Positions 7,914 through 16,745 of a DNA stretch of 64,000 nucleotides are shown here, in pieces. Under the pieces are notes generated by a model. It had not been told where the DNA came from and did not search any database. It saw nothing but the letters and a program-made list of their open reading frames with translations. Made by a program: the position numbers and the translations under genes. Within the stretch, counting starts at the first letter, position 1, and every line of letters starts with the position of its first letter. Origin of the DNA: Streptomyces aureocirculatus (lineage in GTDB: Bacteria; Actinomycetota; Actinomycetes; Streptomycetales; Streptomycetaceae); NCBI RefSeq assembly GCF_000720475.1, contig NZ_JOAP01000033.1:1-64000 (forward strand). Reading direction: 5' to 3'.

Positions 7914-9142
7914 TGGAAGCGCACCCCACCGGAGGCGCGGCAGGACCGCAGCCGTCCGCGGGCCGCATGGACGTAGCAGTGGTCGCCGGTCTGCACGCGG
8001 AGGCACGGTCGGCGGCGGTGGCCAGGCTCCTTGCCACCGTGCCCGGCAGCGTGGCGCTGCACCACGATCTGTCGAGCGCGGCGCACGGCACGGTCGCGCG
8101 GACGGTGCGCGACGCCGGCGGCCTGCTCTCCACCGGCGAGGCCCCGCTGGTGAACGACTGCGCGTGCTGCGCGCTGCGCGAGGACCTGGTGCCGGAGCTG
8201 GAGCGGCTCGCCGCGGGCGGGCTCACCCGGCTCGCGGTGGTCGAACTGTGGGACTCCGTCGAGCCCAAGGCCATGGCGGAGGTCATCGCGGGGCACGGCT
8301 CGCAGGCGCTGCGCCTGACCGGTGTGATCACGGCCGTGGACCCGGCCCTGCTCCTGCCGTACCTCGCCAATGGCGACGACCTGGTGGACGCCGGGCTCGC
8401 CGCGGCGGCCACCGACCAGCGCACGGTCGCCGACACCTGGGCGCGCCAGTTGGAGTACCCGCCGGTGCTCGCGGTACTCGAACCCGACGGCCAGACCGAC
8501 CAGACCGACCCGGCCGACCCCGCCGCCCCCGGCGAGGCGGACGCCGAGGACCGCGCGCTGCTCGCGCAGCTCCACCCGACGGCCCGCCAGGTCCCGATCG
8601 GCCACGGCGACCTGGCGGGCGCCGCACTCGCGGGGTTCGACGTGGAGGCGGCGGCCGCGGCCCAGCACCCGGCGTGCGCGCTGCTGCCCGCGGAGGCCGA
8701 CGACAGCGGGGTCAGCACCTTCGTCTGGCACCGTGAACGGCCCTTCCACCCAGAGCGGCTCTACGCCGCCCTGGAGGACCTGACCTGTGCGGCCGCCCGC
8801 AGCCGTGGCCGCTTCTGGCTCGCGGACCGGCCCGACACGCTCCTCGCGTGGGACGCGGCGGGCGGCGCGCTGTGCGTGGAGAACGCCGGACCCTGGCTCG
8901 CCTCCCTGCCGGACGCCGCGTGGGAGATGGTGCCGCCGGTGCGCAGGGCCGCCGCCGCGCTCGACTGGCACCCCGAGCACGGGGACTGCTGCCAGCACCT
9001 GGTGTTCACCTCGCCGGGCCTGGACCGCGACGGAATCGCCGAGGTCCTGGAGTCCTGCCTCCTCACGGACGAGGAGTACGCCGCGGGGCGTGCCGCCTGG
9101 AAGACCCTGACCCCCGCCTTCGACGCCCTCCTGGAGGTCTGA
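7913..9142 (+). CDS. COG0523/CobW-like protein with degenerate P-loop
   Basis: 409 residues. The COG0523 metal motif is clear ([19 protein letters not shown], near residue 82), and a CobW_C domain fills the last ~95 residues, ending [20 protein letters not shown]. The usual Walker A GxxGxGKT is absent: the first strand runs [18 protein letters not shown]. The switch motif ESTGxxEP reads [11 protein letters not shown] hydrolysis is therefore doubtful. Members next to C-minus ribosomal proteins are thought to deliver zinc to clients when zinc is scarce. The internal ATG at codon 19 (MDVAVVAGL) is a possible alternative start. It is coupled to L31 upstream and S18 downstream. Confidence 0.88.
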   Translation: MEAHPTGGAAGPQPSAGRMDVAVVAGLHAEARSAAVARLLATVPGSVALHHDLSSAAHGTVARTVRDAGGLLSTGEAPLVNDCACCALREDLVPELERLAAGGLTRLAVVELWDSVEPKAMAEVIAGHGSQALRLTGVITAVDPALLLPYLANGDDLVDAGLAAAATDQRTVADTWARQLEYPPVLAVLEPDGQTDQTDPADPAAPGEADAEDRALLAQLHPTARQVPIGHGDLAGAALAGFDVEAAAAAQHPACALLPAEADDSGVSTFVWHRERPFHPERLYAALEDLTCAAARSRGRFWLADRPDTLLAWDAAGGALCVENAGPWLASLPDAAWEMVPPVRRAAAALDWHPEHGDCCQHLVFTSPGLDRDGIAEVLESCLLTDEEYAAGRAAWKTLTPAFDALLEV

Positions 9143-9144
9143 CC

Positions 9145-9387
9145 TTGTCCCCGCGCCGCCCCGACCGTGCAGGCAAGCCCCTGAAGCCCCGGCCCAACCC
9201 CCTCGATACGGCGGGAATCACATACATCGACTACAAGGACACCGACCTGCTGCGGAAGTTCCTCTCCGACCGCGGCAAGATCCGCAGCCGCCGGGTCACC
9301 CGGGTGACGGTGCGGCAGCAAAGGCAACTGGCGAAGGCCATCAAGAACGCCCGCGAGATGGCGCTGCTGCCGTACGCGTCCCGCTGA
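9145..9387 (+). CDS. rpsR: 30S ribosomal protein S18, paralog
   Basis: 80 residues with the S18 core [20 protein letters not shown] and the conserved end [13 protein letters not shown]. No CxxC pair is present. The reading starts at TTG 9145, six bases after GGAGGT (9133-9138) inside the end of the COG0523 gene; no ATG or GTG fits. It is the last gene of the Zur-type operon and is followed by a strong hairpin terminator. Confidence 0.93.
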   Translation: MSPRRPDRAGKPLKPRPNPLDTAGITYIDYKDTDLLRKFLSDRGKIRSRRVTRVTVRQQRQLAKAIKNAREMALLPYASR

Positions 9388-9429
9388 GGGGCCGCGCCCT
9401 TTCGCGGCATACATCCCGTGACGCCCGTA

Positions 9430-9480
9430 ACGCCGTCGCGCGGTGGACACCTCCCCGTCCGCCACGCGGCGGCGTTCTTT
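9430..9480 (+). terminator. Rho-independent terminator after S18
   Basis: A 19-bp stem (9430-9448 with 9457-9475, two G-U pairs and one mismatch), with an eight-base loop, is followed by TCTTT. It closes the L33-L31-COG0523-S18 operon. The rest of the 300-bp gap to the next gene holds the promoter element at 9590-9638. Confidence 0.8.
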
Positions 9481-9589
9481 TCGACTTCGGCCAAAAAGAG
9501 CAGCCGTAATGGCTCTCTTTGCGTCTGTCATAGCGAGCGGGGCGGTGTTCGATCCGGTCAACCGAGGGCTGTAACCAGCTCACCACACC

Positions 9590-9638
9590 GCGTGCACGTG
9601 CATCTGCCCATGCATCAGCACATGAACAGAGCTATGAT
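9590..9638 (+). promoter_or_regulatory. 27-bp promoter element and -10 box of the DUF397 gene
   Basis: GCGTGCACGTGCATCTGCCC continues with ATGCATC through 9616. TATGAT at 9633-9638 follows 16 bp after TGCATC, as a -10 would. The same 27 bp, with one change, occur in inverted orientation at 10628-10654 before the neighbouring ATP-binding gene. The element contains a GTGCAC palindrome and repeated TGCATC. Confidence 0.7.
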
Positions 9639-9691
9639 CCGGGACAGTTGACAGTTACAACAACAGCCACGGCACCACCGGGGAGCGACCT

Positions 9692-9931
9692 GTGCACCAC
9701 GTGTTCAACGGCATGGCGGCCACGGATCTTCACGGGGTCATCTGGCAGAAGAGCAGGCACAGCAATTCACAGGGTGCCTGCGTGGAGTTCGCGAAACTGC
9801 CGGGCGGCGACGTGGCCGTCCGCAACTCGCGGTTCCCCGAGGGGCCCGCGCTCGTCTATACGCGCGCCGAGATCGAGGCCATGCTGCTCGGCATGAAGGA
9901 CGGCGAGTTCGACGACCTCATCGGGGGCTGA
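9692..9931 (+). CDS. DUF397 domain protein
   Basis: 79 residues. The DUF397 pattern is complete: a Trp-x-Lys-Ser start (VIWQKSRHSNSQGACVEFAK), the VAVRNSRFPEGPALVYTRAE segment and a short acidic tail. Start GTG 9692 lies six bases after GGGGAG. DUF397 proteins are small partners or antagonists of XRE-DUF5753 regulators in Streptomyces (WhiJ and Scr1/Scr2 types). Such a regulator is encoded two genes away at 10814, with an anti-sigma-like ATPase between. The role in development or antibiotic control is inferred from these relatives. Confidence 0.92.
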   Translation: MHHVFNGMAATDLHGVIWQKSRHSNSQGACVEFAKLPGGDVAVRNSRFPEGPALVYTRAEIEAMLLGMKDGEFDDLIGG

Positions 9932-9988
9932 CCGGCGCCGCGGGTCCCCGGCCCAACCGGCGCCCGGGCCCCCTGGGGGGCCACGGGC

Positions 9989-10498
9989 CTAGGCCAGTTG
10001 GAACAGCGCCCACACCACTTTGCCGTTCAGCGCGCCCGCCAGCGGGTGCCAGCCCCAGCCGTCGCTGAACGAGTCCACCAGGAAGAGGCCGCGGCCCGAC
10101 TCGGCGGAGAAGTCGTCATCCGCCTCCTCGCGCGCCACCGGACTGTCGTCGCTGGGGTCCCGTACCGCACACACCAGACGCGAGGTCCAGCGCATCATGT
10201 GCAGACGCACGGGCGCGTCCTCGGTGGCGCCGACCGGACACGCGGCACGCGGAGTGTCCGCGGGCAGCGCGTGCCGCAGGGCGTTGGTGACGAGCTCCGA
10301 CACGACGAGCGCGATGTCGTCGAACCGCTCTTCGAGGTCCCAGGACACCAGCGTCTTGCGGGTGAACTGCCGGGCGCTGCCCACGGCTTCGTAGCGGGCG
10401 GGAAGAGCGCAGGAGGCCGCGCTGGAGACCGCGGAGGGGTCGAGCGGAGGAAGGCCCTGCCGTAACGGCTCGAGCATGGTCGATCCATTCGTCCCCAT
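9989..10498 (-). CDS. ATP-binding protein, RsbW-like HATPase
   Basis: 169 residues from ATG 10498 (GGGGAG eight bases upstream). A single HATPase_c domain is visible: N box VVSELVTNALRHA, G1 region VCAVRDPSDDSP and G2 box ESGRGLFLVDSFSDGWGW. This is the stand-alone anti-sigma / RsbW-like type that is abundant in Streptomyces beside DUF397 and XRE genes. It probably acts on a protein partner in the cytoplasm and may phosphorylate it, but no anti-anti-sigma gene is nearby. It lies opposite in direction to DUF397 and XRE and shares the 27-bp promoter element with the DUF397 gene. Confidence 0.9.
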   Translation of the reverse strand: MGTNGSTMLEPLRQGLPPLDPSAVSSAASCALPARYEAVGSARQFTRKTLVSWDLEERFDDIALVVSELVTNALRHALPADTPRAACPVGATEDAPVRLHMMRWTSRLVCAVRDPSDDSPVAREEADDDFSAESGRGLFLVDSFSDGWGWHPLAGALNGKVVWALFQLA

Positions 10499-10813
10499 GC
10501 GAGGCACTCCCCGGTTTTCGCGGTTCGCGGTACAAAGCGATCGGGCGGTGGCGCGGTCGGTACAGCCGGGCGGCACAGCGATGGCGCAGCGGTGACGCGC
10601 GGACCATGGTTCCGAATGCGTACAGCAGATGCAAGGGCAGATGCACGTGCACGCGCCGGACTCGACCGTTCCTGGGCTGTTTCTTGCCTATTTCTTCCGA
10701 CGACTTCTTGCGGAGACCTTCCTGAGGCTTTCCCTTTCCGTAACCGAACGAGCACGGCCTGAAGCGTTTAATGGCAGACTGCGGGTCTCACACCTTGGGG
10801 AGGACTGAGCGAA
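10499..10813. promoter_or_regulatory. Divergent control region between HATPase and XRE genes
   Basis: No gene is seen. On the minus strand the 27-bp element (10628-10654) is 26/27 identical to that before the DUF397 gene. On the plus strand, GGGGAGGA (about 10797-10804) serves as the ribosome site for the XRE gene. No copy of the 27-bp element faces the XRE gene. Confidence 0.65.
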
Positions 10814-11665
10814 GTGACCGCTGGGGAGTCGAGCGGCTCGGTGGTACGGCGCATTCTGCTGGGCTCGCAACTGAGGCGCCTGAGAGAGTCGCGGGGCATC
10901 ACCCGTGAGGCGGCCGGCTACTCGATCCGCGCATCCGAATCGAAGATCAGCCGCATGGAGTTGGGACGGGTGAGCTTCAAGTCGAGGGACGTCGAGGACC
11001 TCCTCACGCTCTATGGCGTCATGGACGAGGCGGAGCGCGGCGCACTCCTCTCGCTCGCCAAGGAGGCGAACCTGACGGGCTGGTGGCACAGCTACTCGGA
11101 CGTCCTGCCCGGCTGGTTCCAGACATATATCGGTCTCGAAGGCGCGGCCTCCCTGATCCGTGTCTACGAAGTCCAGTTCATCAACGGCCTGTTGCAGACC
11201 GAGGCCTACGCCCACGCGGTCGTCGAGCGCGGCATGAAGGCCGCAGCCGCAGGCAAGACGGGCGGAGGGCGCAAGTCCGCGCGCGGCAACCGGGTCAACC
11301 AGGCCGACGTGGACCGCCGCGTGGCACTGCGCCTGGAGCGCCAGAAGCTGCTCGTGTCCGAGCGTGCCCCGAAGTTCGCCTGCGTCCTGGACGAAGCGGC
11401 CCTGCGCCGCCCGTACGGCGACCGCGAGGTGATGCGCGGCCAGATCCAGCATCTGATCGACATCTCGGAGCGCCCGAACGTGACGTTGCAGGTCATGCCG
11501 TTCACCTTCGGCGGGCACGCGGGCGAGTCCGGCGCGTTCACGATGCTCAGCTTCCCCGAGTCCGACCTGTCGGACGTCGTGTACCTGGAGCAGTTGACGG
11601 GCGCGCTCTATCTGGACAAGCCCGAAGAAGTCGCCCAGTACGAACGGGTGATGGCCGAGCTGTAA
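10814..11665 (+). CDS. XRE-family regulator with DUF5753 domain
   Basis: 283 residues from GTG 10814. The N-terminal helix-turn-helix (residues about 15-70) includes LGSQLRRLRESRGITREAAG and SESKISRMELGRVSFKSRDV. The DUF5753 C-terminal domain includes LPGWFQTYIGLEGAASLIRV, FINGLLQTEAYAHAV and VTLQVMPFTFGGHAG. This is the WhiJ/AbaA-like group of DNA-binding proteins that work with adjacent DUF397 proteins in Streptomyces differentiation. The DUF397 and HATPase genes just upstream make the standard trio. A direct role in their transcription is suggested by the shared promoter element but not shown. Confidence 0.92.
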   Translation: MTAGESSGSVVRRILLGSQLRRLRESRGITREAAGYSIRASESKISRMELGRVSFKSRDVEDLLTLYGVMDEAERGALLSLAKEANLTGWWHSYSDVLPGWFQTYIGLEGAASLIRVYEVQFINGLLQTEAYAHAVVERGMKAAAAGKTGGGRKSARGNRVNQADVDRRVALRLERQKLLVSERAPKFACVLDEAALRRPYGDREVMRGQIQHLIDISERPNVTLQVMPFTFGGHAGESGAFTMLSFPESDLSDVVYLEQLTGALYLDKPEEVAQYERVMAEL

Positions 11666-11788
11666 CAGGACTGTCCTGATCCGGCCGACAGCCGTGACCT
11701 TCTCCGTGGTCTACTCCAACTGACCTGAATCGTCAGTAGGATGACGTGAAATCAGGTGTCTGCACTCTGCGGCAAGGGGTCTCGCGTC

Positions 11789-13246
11789 ATGTCCTTCTTC
11801 ACCGATCTGGCTCACCAGTACATCGACGGTGAGTGGAAGGCCGGCTCCGGTTCCTGGGACATCATCGACTTCAACCCGTACAACGGGGAGAAACTGGCGT
11901 CGATCACGGTCGCCACGGCGGACGAGATCGACCAGGCCTACCGCGCGGCGCAGCGCGCCCAGGAGTCCTGGGGCGCCACCAACCCCTACGCCCGGCGTAC
12001 CGTCTTCGAACGCGTCCTGCGGATCATCGAGGACCGCGAGGCGGAGATCACCGAGGCGATCGTCGCCGAGCTCGGCGGCACGCTGGTCAAGGCCGGCTTC
12101 GAGCTGCACCTGGCCAGGGAGTTCCTGCGCGAGGCGATACACCTCGCGCTCGCCCCGCAGGGCCACATACTCCCCTCGCCGGACGACACCAAGGAGAACC
12201 GCCTCTACCGCGTCCCGGTGGGCGTCGTCGGTGTCATCAGCCCCTTCAACTTCCCCTTCCTGCTCTCGCTGAAGTCGGTGGCCCCCGCCATCGCCCTCGG
12301 CAACGCCGTCGTCCTGAAGCCGCACCAGAACGCCCCGATCCTCGGCGGCAGCCTGATCGCGAAGATCTTCGAGGACGCGGGCCTGCCGCCGGGCGTCCTG
12401 AACGTCGTCATCACGGACATCGCCGAGATAGGCGACGCGCTCATCGAGCACCCGGTGCCCGGCGTCATCTCCTTCACGGGCTCCGACGCCGTCGGCCGCC
12501 ACGTCGCCACGGTCTGCGCCCAGAACTTCAAGCGCTGCGTCCTCGAACTCGGCGGCAACAGCGCCCTGATCGTCCTGGAGGACGCCGATGTGGACTACGC
12601 GGTCGACGCCGCCGTCTTCAGCCGCTTCGTGCACCAGGGCCAGGTCTGCATGGCCGCGAACCGCATCCTCGTGGACCGGGCCGTGCTCGCCGAGTTCACC
12701 GAGAAGTTCGTCGCCAAGGTGAAGACCCTGAACGTCGGCGACCCGGCGTCCCCGGAGACGCACATCGGCCCGCTCATCAACTCCTCGCAGGCCGACGGCG
12801 TGACCTCGCTGGTCACGCAGGCCGTCCAGGCGGGCGCCACGGCCCTGCTGCACGGCGCCACCGAGGGCAATCTGGTCGCGCCCTCCATCCTCACCGACCT
12901 GCCCGAGGACGCTCCCGTGCTGCGCCAGGAGGTGTTCGGCCCGGTCGCGCTCATCCTGCCCTTCGACGGCGAGGAGGAGGCCGTCCGCATCGCCAACGAC
13001 ACTCCGTACGGTCTGAGTGGCGCCGTCCACACCGGTGACATCGAGCGCGGGGTGCGGCTCGGCAAGCGCATCAACAGCGGCATGATCCACATCAACGACG
13101 GCACCGTCCACGACGAGCCGATCGTGCCCTTCGGTGGCGAGAAGCACTCCGGCGTCGGGCGCCTCAACGGCGAGGCGACGGTGGAGGCGTTCACGACCCA
13201 CAAGTGGATCTCGGTACAGCACGGCCGCTCGCGCTTCCCGTTCTGA
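11789..13246 (+). CDS. Aldehyde dehydrogenase, benzaldehyde/vanillin type
   Basis: 485 residues, typical length. The cofactor region GVISPFNFPFLLSLKSVAPA, the LELGGNSALIVLEDAD segment with general-base Glu, and the catalytic-cysteine segment HQGQVCMAANR are all present. A C-terminal FGGEKHSGVGRLNGE follows. This places it with NAD(P)-dependent aldehyde dehydrogenases of the benzaldehyde/vanillin/salicylaldehyde group, which oxidise aromatic aldehydes to acids. The exact substrate is not determined. ATG 11789 is chosen because the family begins FFTDLAHQYIDGEW. The transcription unit appears monocistronic, ending in a perfect hairpin. Confidence 0.9.
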   Translation: MSFFTDLAHQYIDGEWKAGSGSWDIIDFNPYNGEKLASITVATADEIDQAYRAAQRAQESWGATNPYARRTVFERVLRIIEDREAEITEAIVAELGGTLVKAGFELHLAREFLREAIHLALAPQGHILPSPDDTKENRLYRVPVGVVGVISPFNFPFLLSLKSVAPAIALGNAVVLKPHQNAPILGGSLIAKIFEDAGLPPGVLNVVITDIAEIGDALIEHPVPGVISFTGSDAVGRHVATVCAQNFKRCVLELGGNSALIVLEDADVDYAVDAAVFSRFVHQGQVCMAANRILVDRAVLAEFTEKFVAKVKTLNVGDPASPETHIGPLINSSQADGVTSLVTQAVQAGATALLHGATEGNLVAPSILTDLPEDAPVLRQEVFGPVALILPFDGEEEAVRIANDTPYGLSGAVHTGDIERGVRLGKRINSGMIHINDGTVHDEPIVPFGGEKHSGVGRLNGEATVEAFTTHKWISVQHGRSRFPF

Positions 13247-13285
13247 GGCGCCGTGGAGCTCCCGGAGAGCTGAATTCCACACCCG

Positions 13286-13322
13286 CGGACCCTTGAGGAC
13301 AGCACCTGTCCGCAAGGGTCCG
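13286..13322 (+). terminator. Perfect two-part hairpin after aldehyde dehydrogenase
   Basis: CGGACCCTTG (13286-13295) pairs with 13313-13322, and an inner stem GACAG/CTGTC closes a CAC loop. There is no U run, so it may be a factor-assisted terminator or an mRNA-stabilising end. Confidence 0.65.
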
Positions 13323-13380
13323 TAGCGTCTGTGGTGTCGGAAAGGCCGACGGCCCGGCAGGGCGCAGAAAGGCGGACACC

Positions 13381-13929
13381 ATGGTCACCCACGTCAACGC
13401 GGAAGCTCACGGCGACGAGCGCGGCGCATTGATCGCCTTCGTGGACGCCCAGCGCGGCGGCATCCGCCGCTCGGTGCTCGGCCTGAGCGACGAGCAGGCG
13501 TCGGCCCGCCCGAGCGCCAGCGAGCTGACCCTCGGCGGCCTCGTCAAGCATGTCGCGGAGACCGAGCTGAACTGGCTGCGTATGGCACAGCAGAAGCCGA
13601 ACGAGCGGCAGCGGACCGAGGAGACCTGGGGCGACAGCTTCCGGCTCGTCGAGGACGAGACGCTCGCCGACGTCCTCGCCCTCTGGGAGCAGGTGGCCGC
13701 GGAGACCGAGGAGTTCATCCGCGCGGTGCCGAGCCTTGACGACACCTTCCCGCTGCCCGATGCGCCCTGGTTCCCCAGCGACGGCGCCGTCTCCATGCGC
13801 TGGCTGATGCTGCACCTTATCGAGGAGATCGGCCGGCACGCCGGTCACGCCGACATCATCAGGGAGTCCCTCGACGGCAGAACGGCCTTCGAGCTGGTGG
13901 CCCTGGAGTCGGGCCAGTCGTGGGGATGA
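13381..13929 (+). CDS. DinB-family (DUF664) protein
   Basis: 182 residues. It has the four-helix DinB/DUF664 pattern with three metal-ligand histidines: VKHVAETELNWLRM (helix 2) and LMLHLIEEIGRHAGHADIIR (helix 4). Many actinobacterial members are mycothiol-dependent transferases or related metal enzymes. No specific reaction can be assigned. The protein probably works in the cytoplasm with a divalent metal. A TCAAAGTTGA site just after the gene belongs to the next (PadR) gene. Confidence 0.88.
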   Translation: MVTHVNAEAHGDERGALIAFVDAQRGGIRRSVLGLSDEQASARPSASELTLGGLVKHVAETELNWLRMAQQKPNERQRTEETWGDSFRLVEDETLADVLALWEQVAAETEEFIRAVPSLDDTFPLPDAPWFPSDGAVSMRWLMLHLIEEIGRHAGHADIIRESLDGRTAFELVALESGQSWG

Positions 13930-13950
13930 GCGTCCGGACCCGTACCCTAG

Positions 13951-13960
13951 TCAAAGTTGA
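13951..13960 (+). promoter_or_regulatory. Candidate PadR operator 1
   Basis: TCAAAGTTGA, about 50 bp upstream of the PadR start, has the same TCAA-NN-TTGA form as the two sites downstream of the PadR gene. Confidence 0.55.
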
Positions 13961-14010
13961 TGAATAGCGTCGACTGAACGACGCAAGGCAAGGGACTGAA
14001 GGGTGCGTGG

Positions 14011-14655
14011 ATGTCAGCGATCCGGCTGCTTGTACTCGGGGCCGTCCGTCAGCACGGGCGTGCGCACGGCTACCAGGTGCGCAACGACCTGGAGTACTGG
14101 GGCGCCCACGAGTGGTCCAACGCCAAGCCGGGCTCGATCTACCACGCCCTCAAGCAGATGGCGAAGCAGGGCCTGCTGCACGAGCACGAGACCGCGCCGT
14201 CCACGGCGGGCGGTCCGCCCCGTACCGAGTACGAGATCACGGACAAGGGTGTCGAGGAGTACCTCGCCCTTGTCCGTGAGGCGCTGACGTCCACGCACAA
14301 CCAGAAGCCCGACATGCTCTCGGCCGCGGTGGGCTTCATGGTCGACCTGCCGCGCGGGGAAGTCGTGGCCCTGCTGAAACAGCGGATCCAGAACATGGAG
14401 GACTGGCGGACCTCCGTCACCGACTACTACACCCCCGAGGACGGGCCCGAACAGCTCGGTCACATCGGCGAGATCATGAACCTGTGGCTGCACTCGGCGG
14501 ATGCGGGCGCGGCGTGGACCCGCCAACTCGTCGAGCGTGTCGAACGCGGCGCGTACACCTTCGCCGGCGAGGGGGAGCCGTTCGTCGCGGTGCTCGCCGA
14601 CGGCGAGGAGAACCCGTTCGCGACGGGGGAGCGGCACGCGGGCGACGACGCCTGA
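14011..14655 (+). CDS. PadR-family transcriptional regulator
   Basis: 214 residues. The PadR winged helix (residues 1-85) includes LLVLGAVRQHGRAHGYQVRN, GSIYHALKQMAKQGLLHEHE and RTEYEITDKGVEEYLALVRE. It is followed by the helical C-terminal Vir_act_alpha_C domain used for dimerisation. The gene precedes a drug-type ABC exporter on the same strand, a common arrangement in which PadR represses the pump until a drug binds. TCAA-NN-TTGA motifs before this gene and before the exporter would link both to the regulator. Confidence 0.92.
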   Translation: MSAIRLLVLGAVRQHGRAHGYQVRNDLEYWGAHEWSNAKPGSIYHALKQMAKQGLLHEHETAPSTAGGPPRTEYEITDKGVEEYLALVREALTSTHNQKPDMLSAAVGFMVDLPRGEVVALLKQRIQNMEDWRTSVTDYYTPEDGPEQLGHIGEIMNLWLHSADAGAAWTRQLVERVERGAYTFAGEGEPFVAVLADGEENPFATGERHAGDDA

Positions 14656-14739
14656 GGCATCGGCGCATCTGCGGTATCTCCGATACCTCCGGTAGCTCCG
14701 GCATATCTGATACCTCCGGCATCTGAAGCGTCACAGTAA

Positions 14740-14749
14740 TCAAGTTTGA
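14740..14749 (+). promoter_or_regulatory. Candidate PadR operator 2
   Basis: TCAAGTTTGA lies about 110 bp upstream of the ABC ATPase start and resembles the sites at 13951 and 14793. Confidence 0.55.
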
Positions 14750-14784
14750 CGAGTCTCGCGTTCGGGCAGTACCTTTGGGCCGCC

Positions 14785-14810
14785 CCTGGTAGTCAAGCTT
14801 GATTACCAGG
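14785..14810 (+). promoter_or_regulatory. 26-bp palindrome before the ABC exporter, PadR operator 3
   Basis: CCTGGTA and TACCAGG flank a TCAAGCTTGA core. Twelve of thirteen base pairs are complementary. It is the best of three related sites and sits about 50 bp before the ATPase ATG, where bound PadR would block transcription. Confidence 0.7.
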
Positions 14811-14858
14811 GATTTTGTGGGGCACGGCTGGCGGTGCTCGACCCCTGGAGGGAGACGG

Positions 14859-15869
14859 ATGACGGACGCGATCGTCGTCGAGGGCGCACGGAAGAGGTAC
14901 GGCGAGAAGCGGGCCCTGGACGGGCTCGACCTGGTGGCCGCGCGGGGCACGGTGCACGGAGTGCTCGGTCCGAACGGCGCGGGCAAGACCACGGCGGTGC
15001 GGATCATGGCCACGCTGCTGCGGGCGGACGAGGGCCGCGTGGAGATCGCCGGGTGCGACGCGCGGCGGCAGGCGCGTGAGGTGCGCCGTCGCATCGGCCT
15101 CCTCGGTCAGCACGCCGCGGTGGACGAGGAGCTGAGCGGACGGCAGAACCTGGAGATGTTCGGGCGCCTGCACCACCTGGGCGCGCGCCGCGCGGGCGTA
15201 CGGGCCGACGAACTCCTGGCCCGCTTCGGCCTCGCGGACACCGGCCGCAAGGCGGTCAAGCAGTACAGCGGCGGCATGCGGCGTCGCCTGGACCTAGCGG
15301 CGTCGCTGATTACGGAGCCGGAGGTGCTGTTCCTCGACGAACCGACGACCGGCCTCGACCCGCGCGGCAGGGCCGAGGTGTGGGAGTCGGTGCGCTCCCT
15401 GGTCGGCGGCGGTACGACGGTGCTCCTGACCACGCAGTACCTGGAGGAGGCCGACCAGTTGGCCGACCGCGTCTCCCTGGTCGACCACGGCCGGGTCATC
15501 GCCGAGGGCACCACGGACGACCTTAAGGCGCGGCTGGGCGGTGACCGCATCGACGTGGTGGTGCGCGACGGGGCCGAGCTGGTGCGCGCCGCACGCCTGC
15601 TGCCGGGCGCCGTGGGCGGCACGGACGCCCTGGGCGGCACGGACGGCGTGGGCGGCACGGACGGTGTGACGGTCGACGCCGACCGGCGGCTGGCCAGCGC
15701 GCCGGTCACCGACCGCATGGAGGCGCTGACCCGTGTGGTCCGCGCGCTCCAGGAGGAGGGCATCGAAGCGGAGGACATCGCGGTGCGCAGGCCGACCCTC
15801 GACGAGGTGTTCCTGCGCCTCACGGCGGGCCGTACGGAGGACCAGAACCGCATGAAGGAGGCCGTGTGA
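14859..15869 (+). CDS. DrrA-like daunorubicin-type ABC transporter ATPase
   Basis: 336 residues from ATG 14859 (GGAGGGAGA just upstream; the in-frame ATT-side start at 14799 would run through the operator). Motifs: Walker [13 protein letters not shown] loop [13 protein letters not shown], signature [12 protein letters not shown], Walker [14 protein letters not shown] and the switch TTQYLEEAD. The C-terminal extension is like DrrA, interrupted by a Gly-Gly-Thr-Asp repeat (residues about 250-270). It powers the permease encoded next (GTGA overlap). Probable antibiotic or xenobiotic efflux under PadR control. Confidence 0.92.
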   Translation: MTDAIVVEGARKRYGEKRALDGLDLVAARGTVHGVLGPNGAGKTTAVRIMATLLRADEGRVEIAGCDARRQAREVRRRIGLLGQHAAVDEELSGRQNLEMFGRLHHLGARRAGVRADELLARFGLADTGRKAVKQYSGGMRRRLDLAASLITEPEVLFLDEPTTGLDPRGRAEVWESVRSLVGGGTTVLLTTQYLEEADQLADRVSLVDHGRVIAEGTTDDLKARLGGDRIDVVVRDGAELVRAARLLPGAVGGTDALGGTDGVGGTDGVTVDADRRLASAPVTDRMEALTRVVRALQEEGIEAEDIAVRRPTLDEVFLRLTAGRTEDQNRMKEAV

Positions 15870-16705
15870 GCGCGACGACGACCGGTGCGACGGCACCGCC
15901 CGCGGACACGGTGAACGGCTCACGGCTCGTCCTGGCCCTCACCGACTGCTGGACGATGACCCGGCGCGAGCTCGCGCACTGGGGCCGCCAGCCCGTCCAG
16001 GTCCTGGTGGGGCTCTTCTTCCCCGTGATGATGCTGCTGATGTTCAACTACCTGATCGGCGGCGGCAAGGGCATCACGGGTGACTACGCCGAGTTCCTGG
16101 TGCCCGGGATGTTCGCGTTGACCATGGTGTTCGGTCTCGACGCGACGATGGTCGCGGTCACCACCGACCTCAACAAGGGCGTGGTGGACCGCTTCCGGTC
16201 CATGCCCATGGCCAACGGCGCCGTCCTGGTGGGCCGTTCGGTCGCCGACATGCTCCAGTCCTTCGCCTCCCTGCTCGTCATGATGGGCGTGGGCCTCACG
16301 ATCGGCTGGCGCTGGCACGGCTCCCTCGCCGCGGTGGCCGGGGCGGTCGGCCTCCTCATGCTGCTGCGGTTCGCGATGCTGTGGCTCGGCATCCACCTGG
16401 CGATGGTCGCGGGCAGGCCGGAGCTTGTGACCGCCGTGCAGATCCTGGTCTGGCCGGTGGGTTTCCTGTCCAACGCGTTCACCGTCCCGGCGAACATGCC
16501 GGACTGGCTCGGCGCCGCCGTCGAGTGGAATCCGATGTCGGCGGCGGCCACCGCGGTGCGGGAGCTGTTCGGCAACGATCCCGGGGTGGCCGGGACGTCC
16601 TGGGCGGCTGAGCACGCGATGCTGCTCGCGGTGCTCTGGCCGGTGGCACTTGTGGCGGTCTTCCTGCCGCTGGCGGTACGGAGGTTCGGGGGCCTGAGCA
16701 GGTAG
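15866..16705 (+). CDS. DrrB-like ABC-2 permease
   Basis: 279 residues with six predicted membrane segments. The ABC-2 pattern includes [38 protein letters not shown], an interior [20 protein letters not shown] segment and [23 protein letters not shown] 15866 overlaps the ATPase stop by four bases, so the two subunits are made in step. With the ATPase it forms a drug exporter of the daunorubicin-resistance type. The substrate is unknown. Confidence 0.9.
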   Translation: MSATTTGATAPPADTVNGSRLVLALTDCWTMTRRELAHWGRQPVQVLVGLFFPVMMLLMFNYLIGGGKGITGDYAEFLVPGMFALTMVFGLDATMVAVTTDLNKGVVDRFRSMPMANGAVLVGRSVADMLQSFASLLVMMGVGLTIGWRWHGSLAAVAGAVGLLMLLRFAMLWLGIHLAMVAGRPELVTAVQILVWPVGFLSNAFTVPANMPDWLGAAVEWNPMSAAATAVRELFGNDPGVAGTSWAAEHAMLLAVLWPVALVAVFLPLAVRRFGGLSR

Positions 16706-16745
16706 GCCCCCTGGACCCCAGCCCTGTCGGCGCTCCGCGCCTCGT

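Noticed and set aside
11711..13315. Long minus-strand frame opposite the aldehyde dehydrogenase
   Set aside because: It is an antisense shadow produced by the strong third-position GC bias; its protein has no domain and the plus-strand family is unambiguous.
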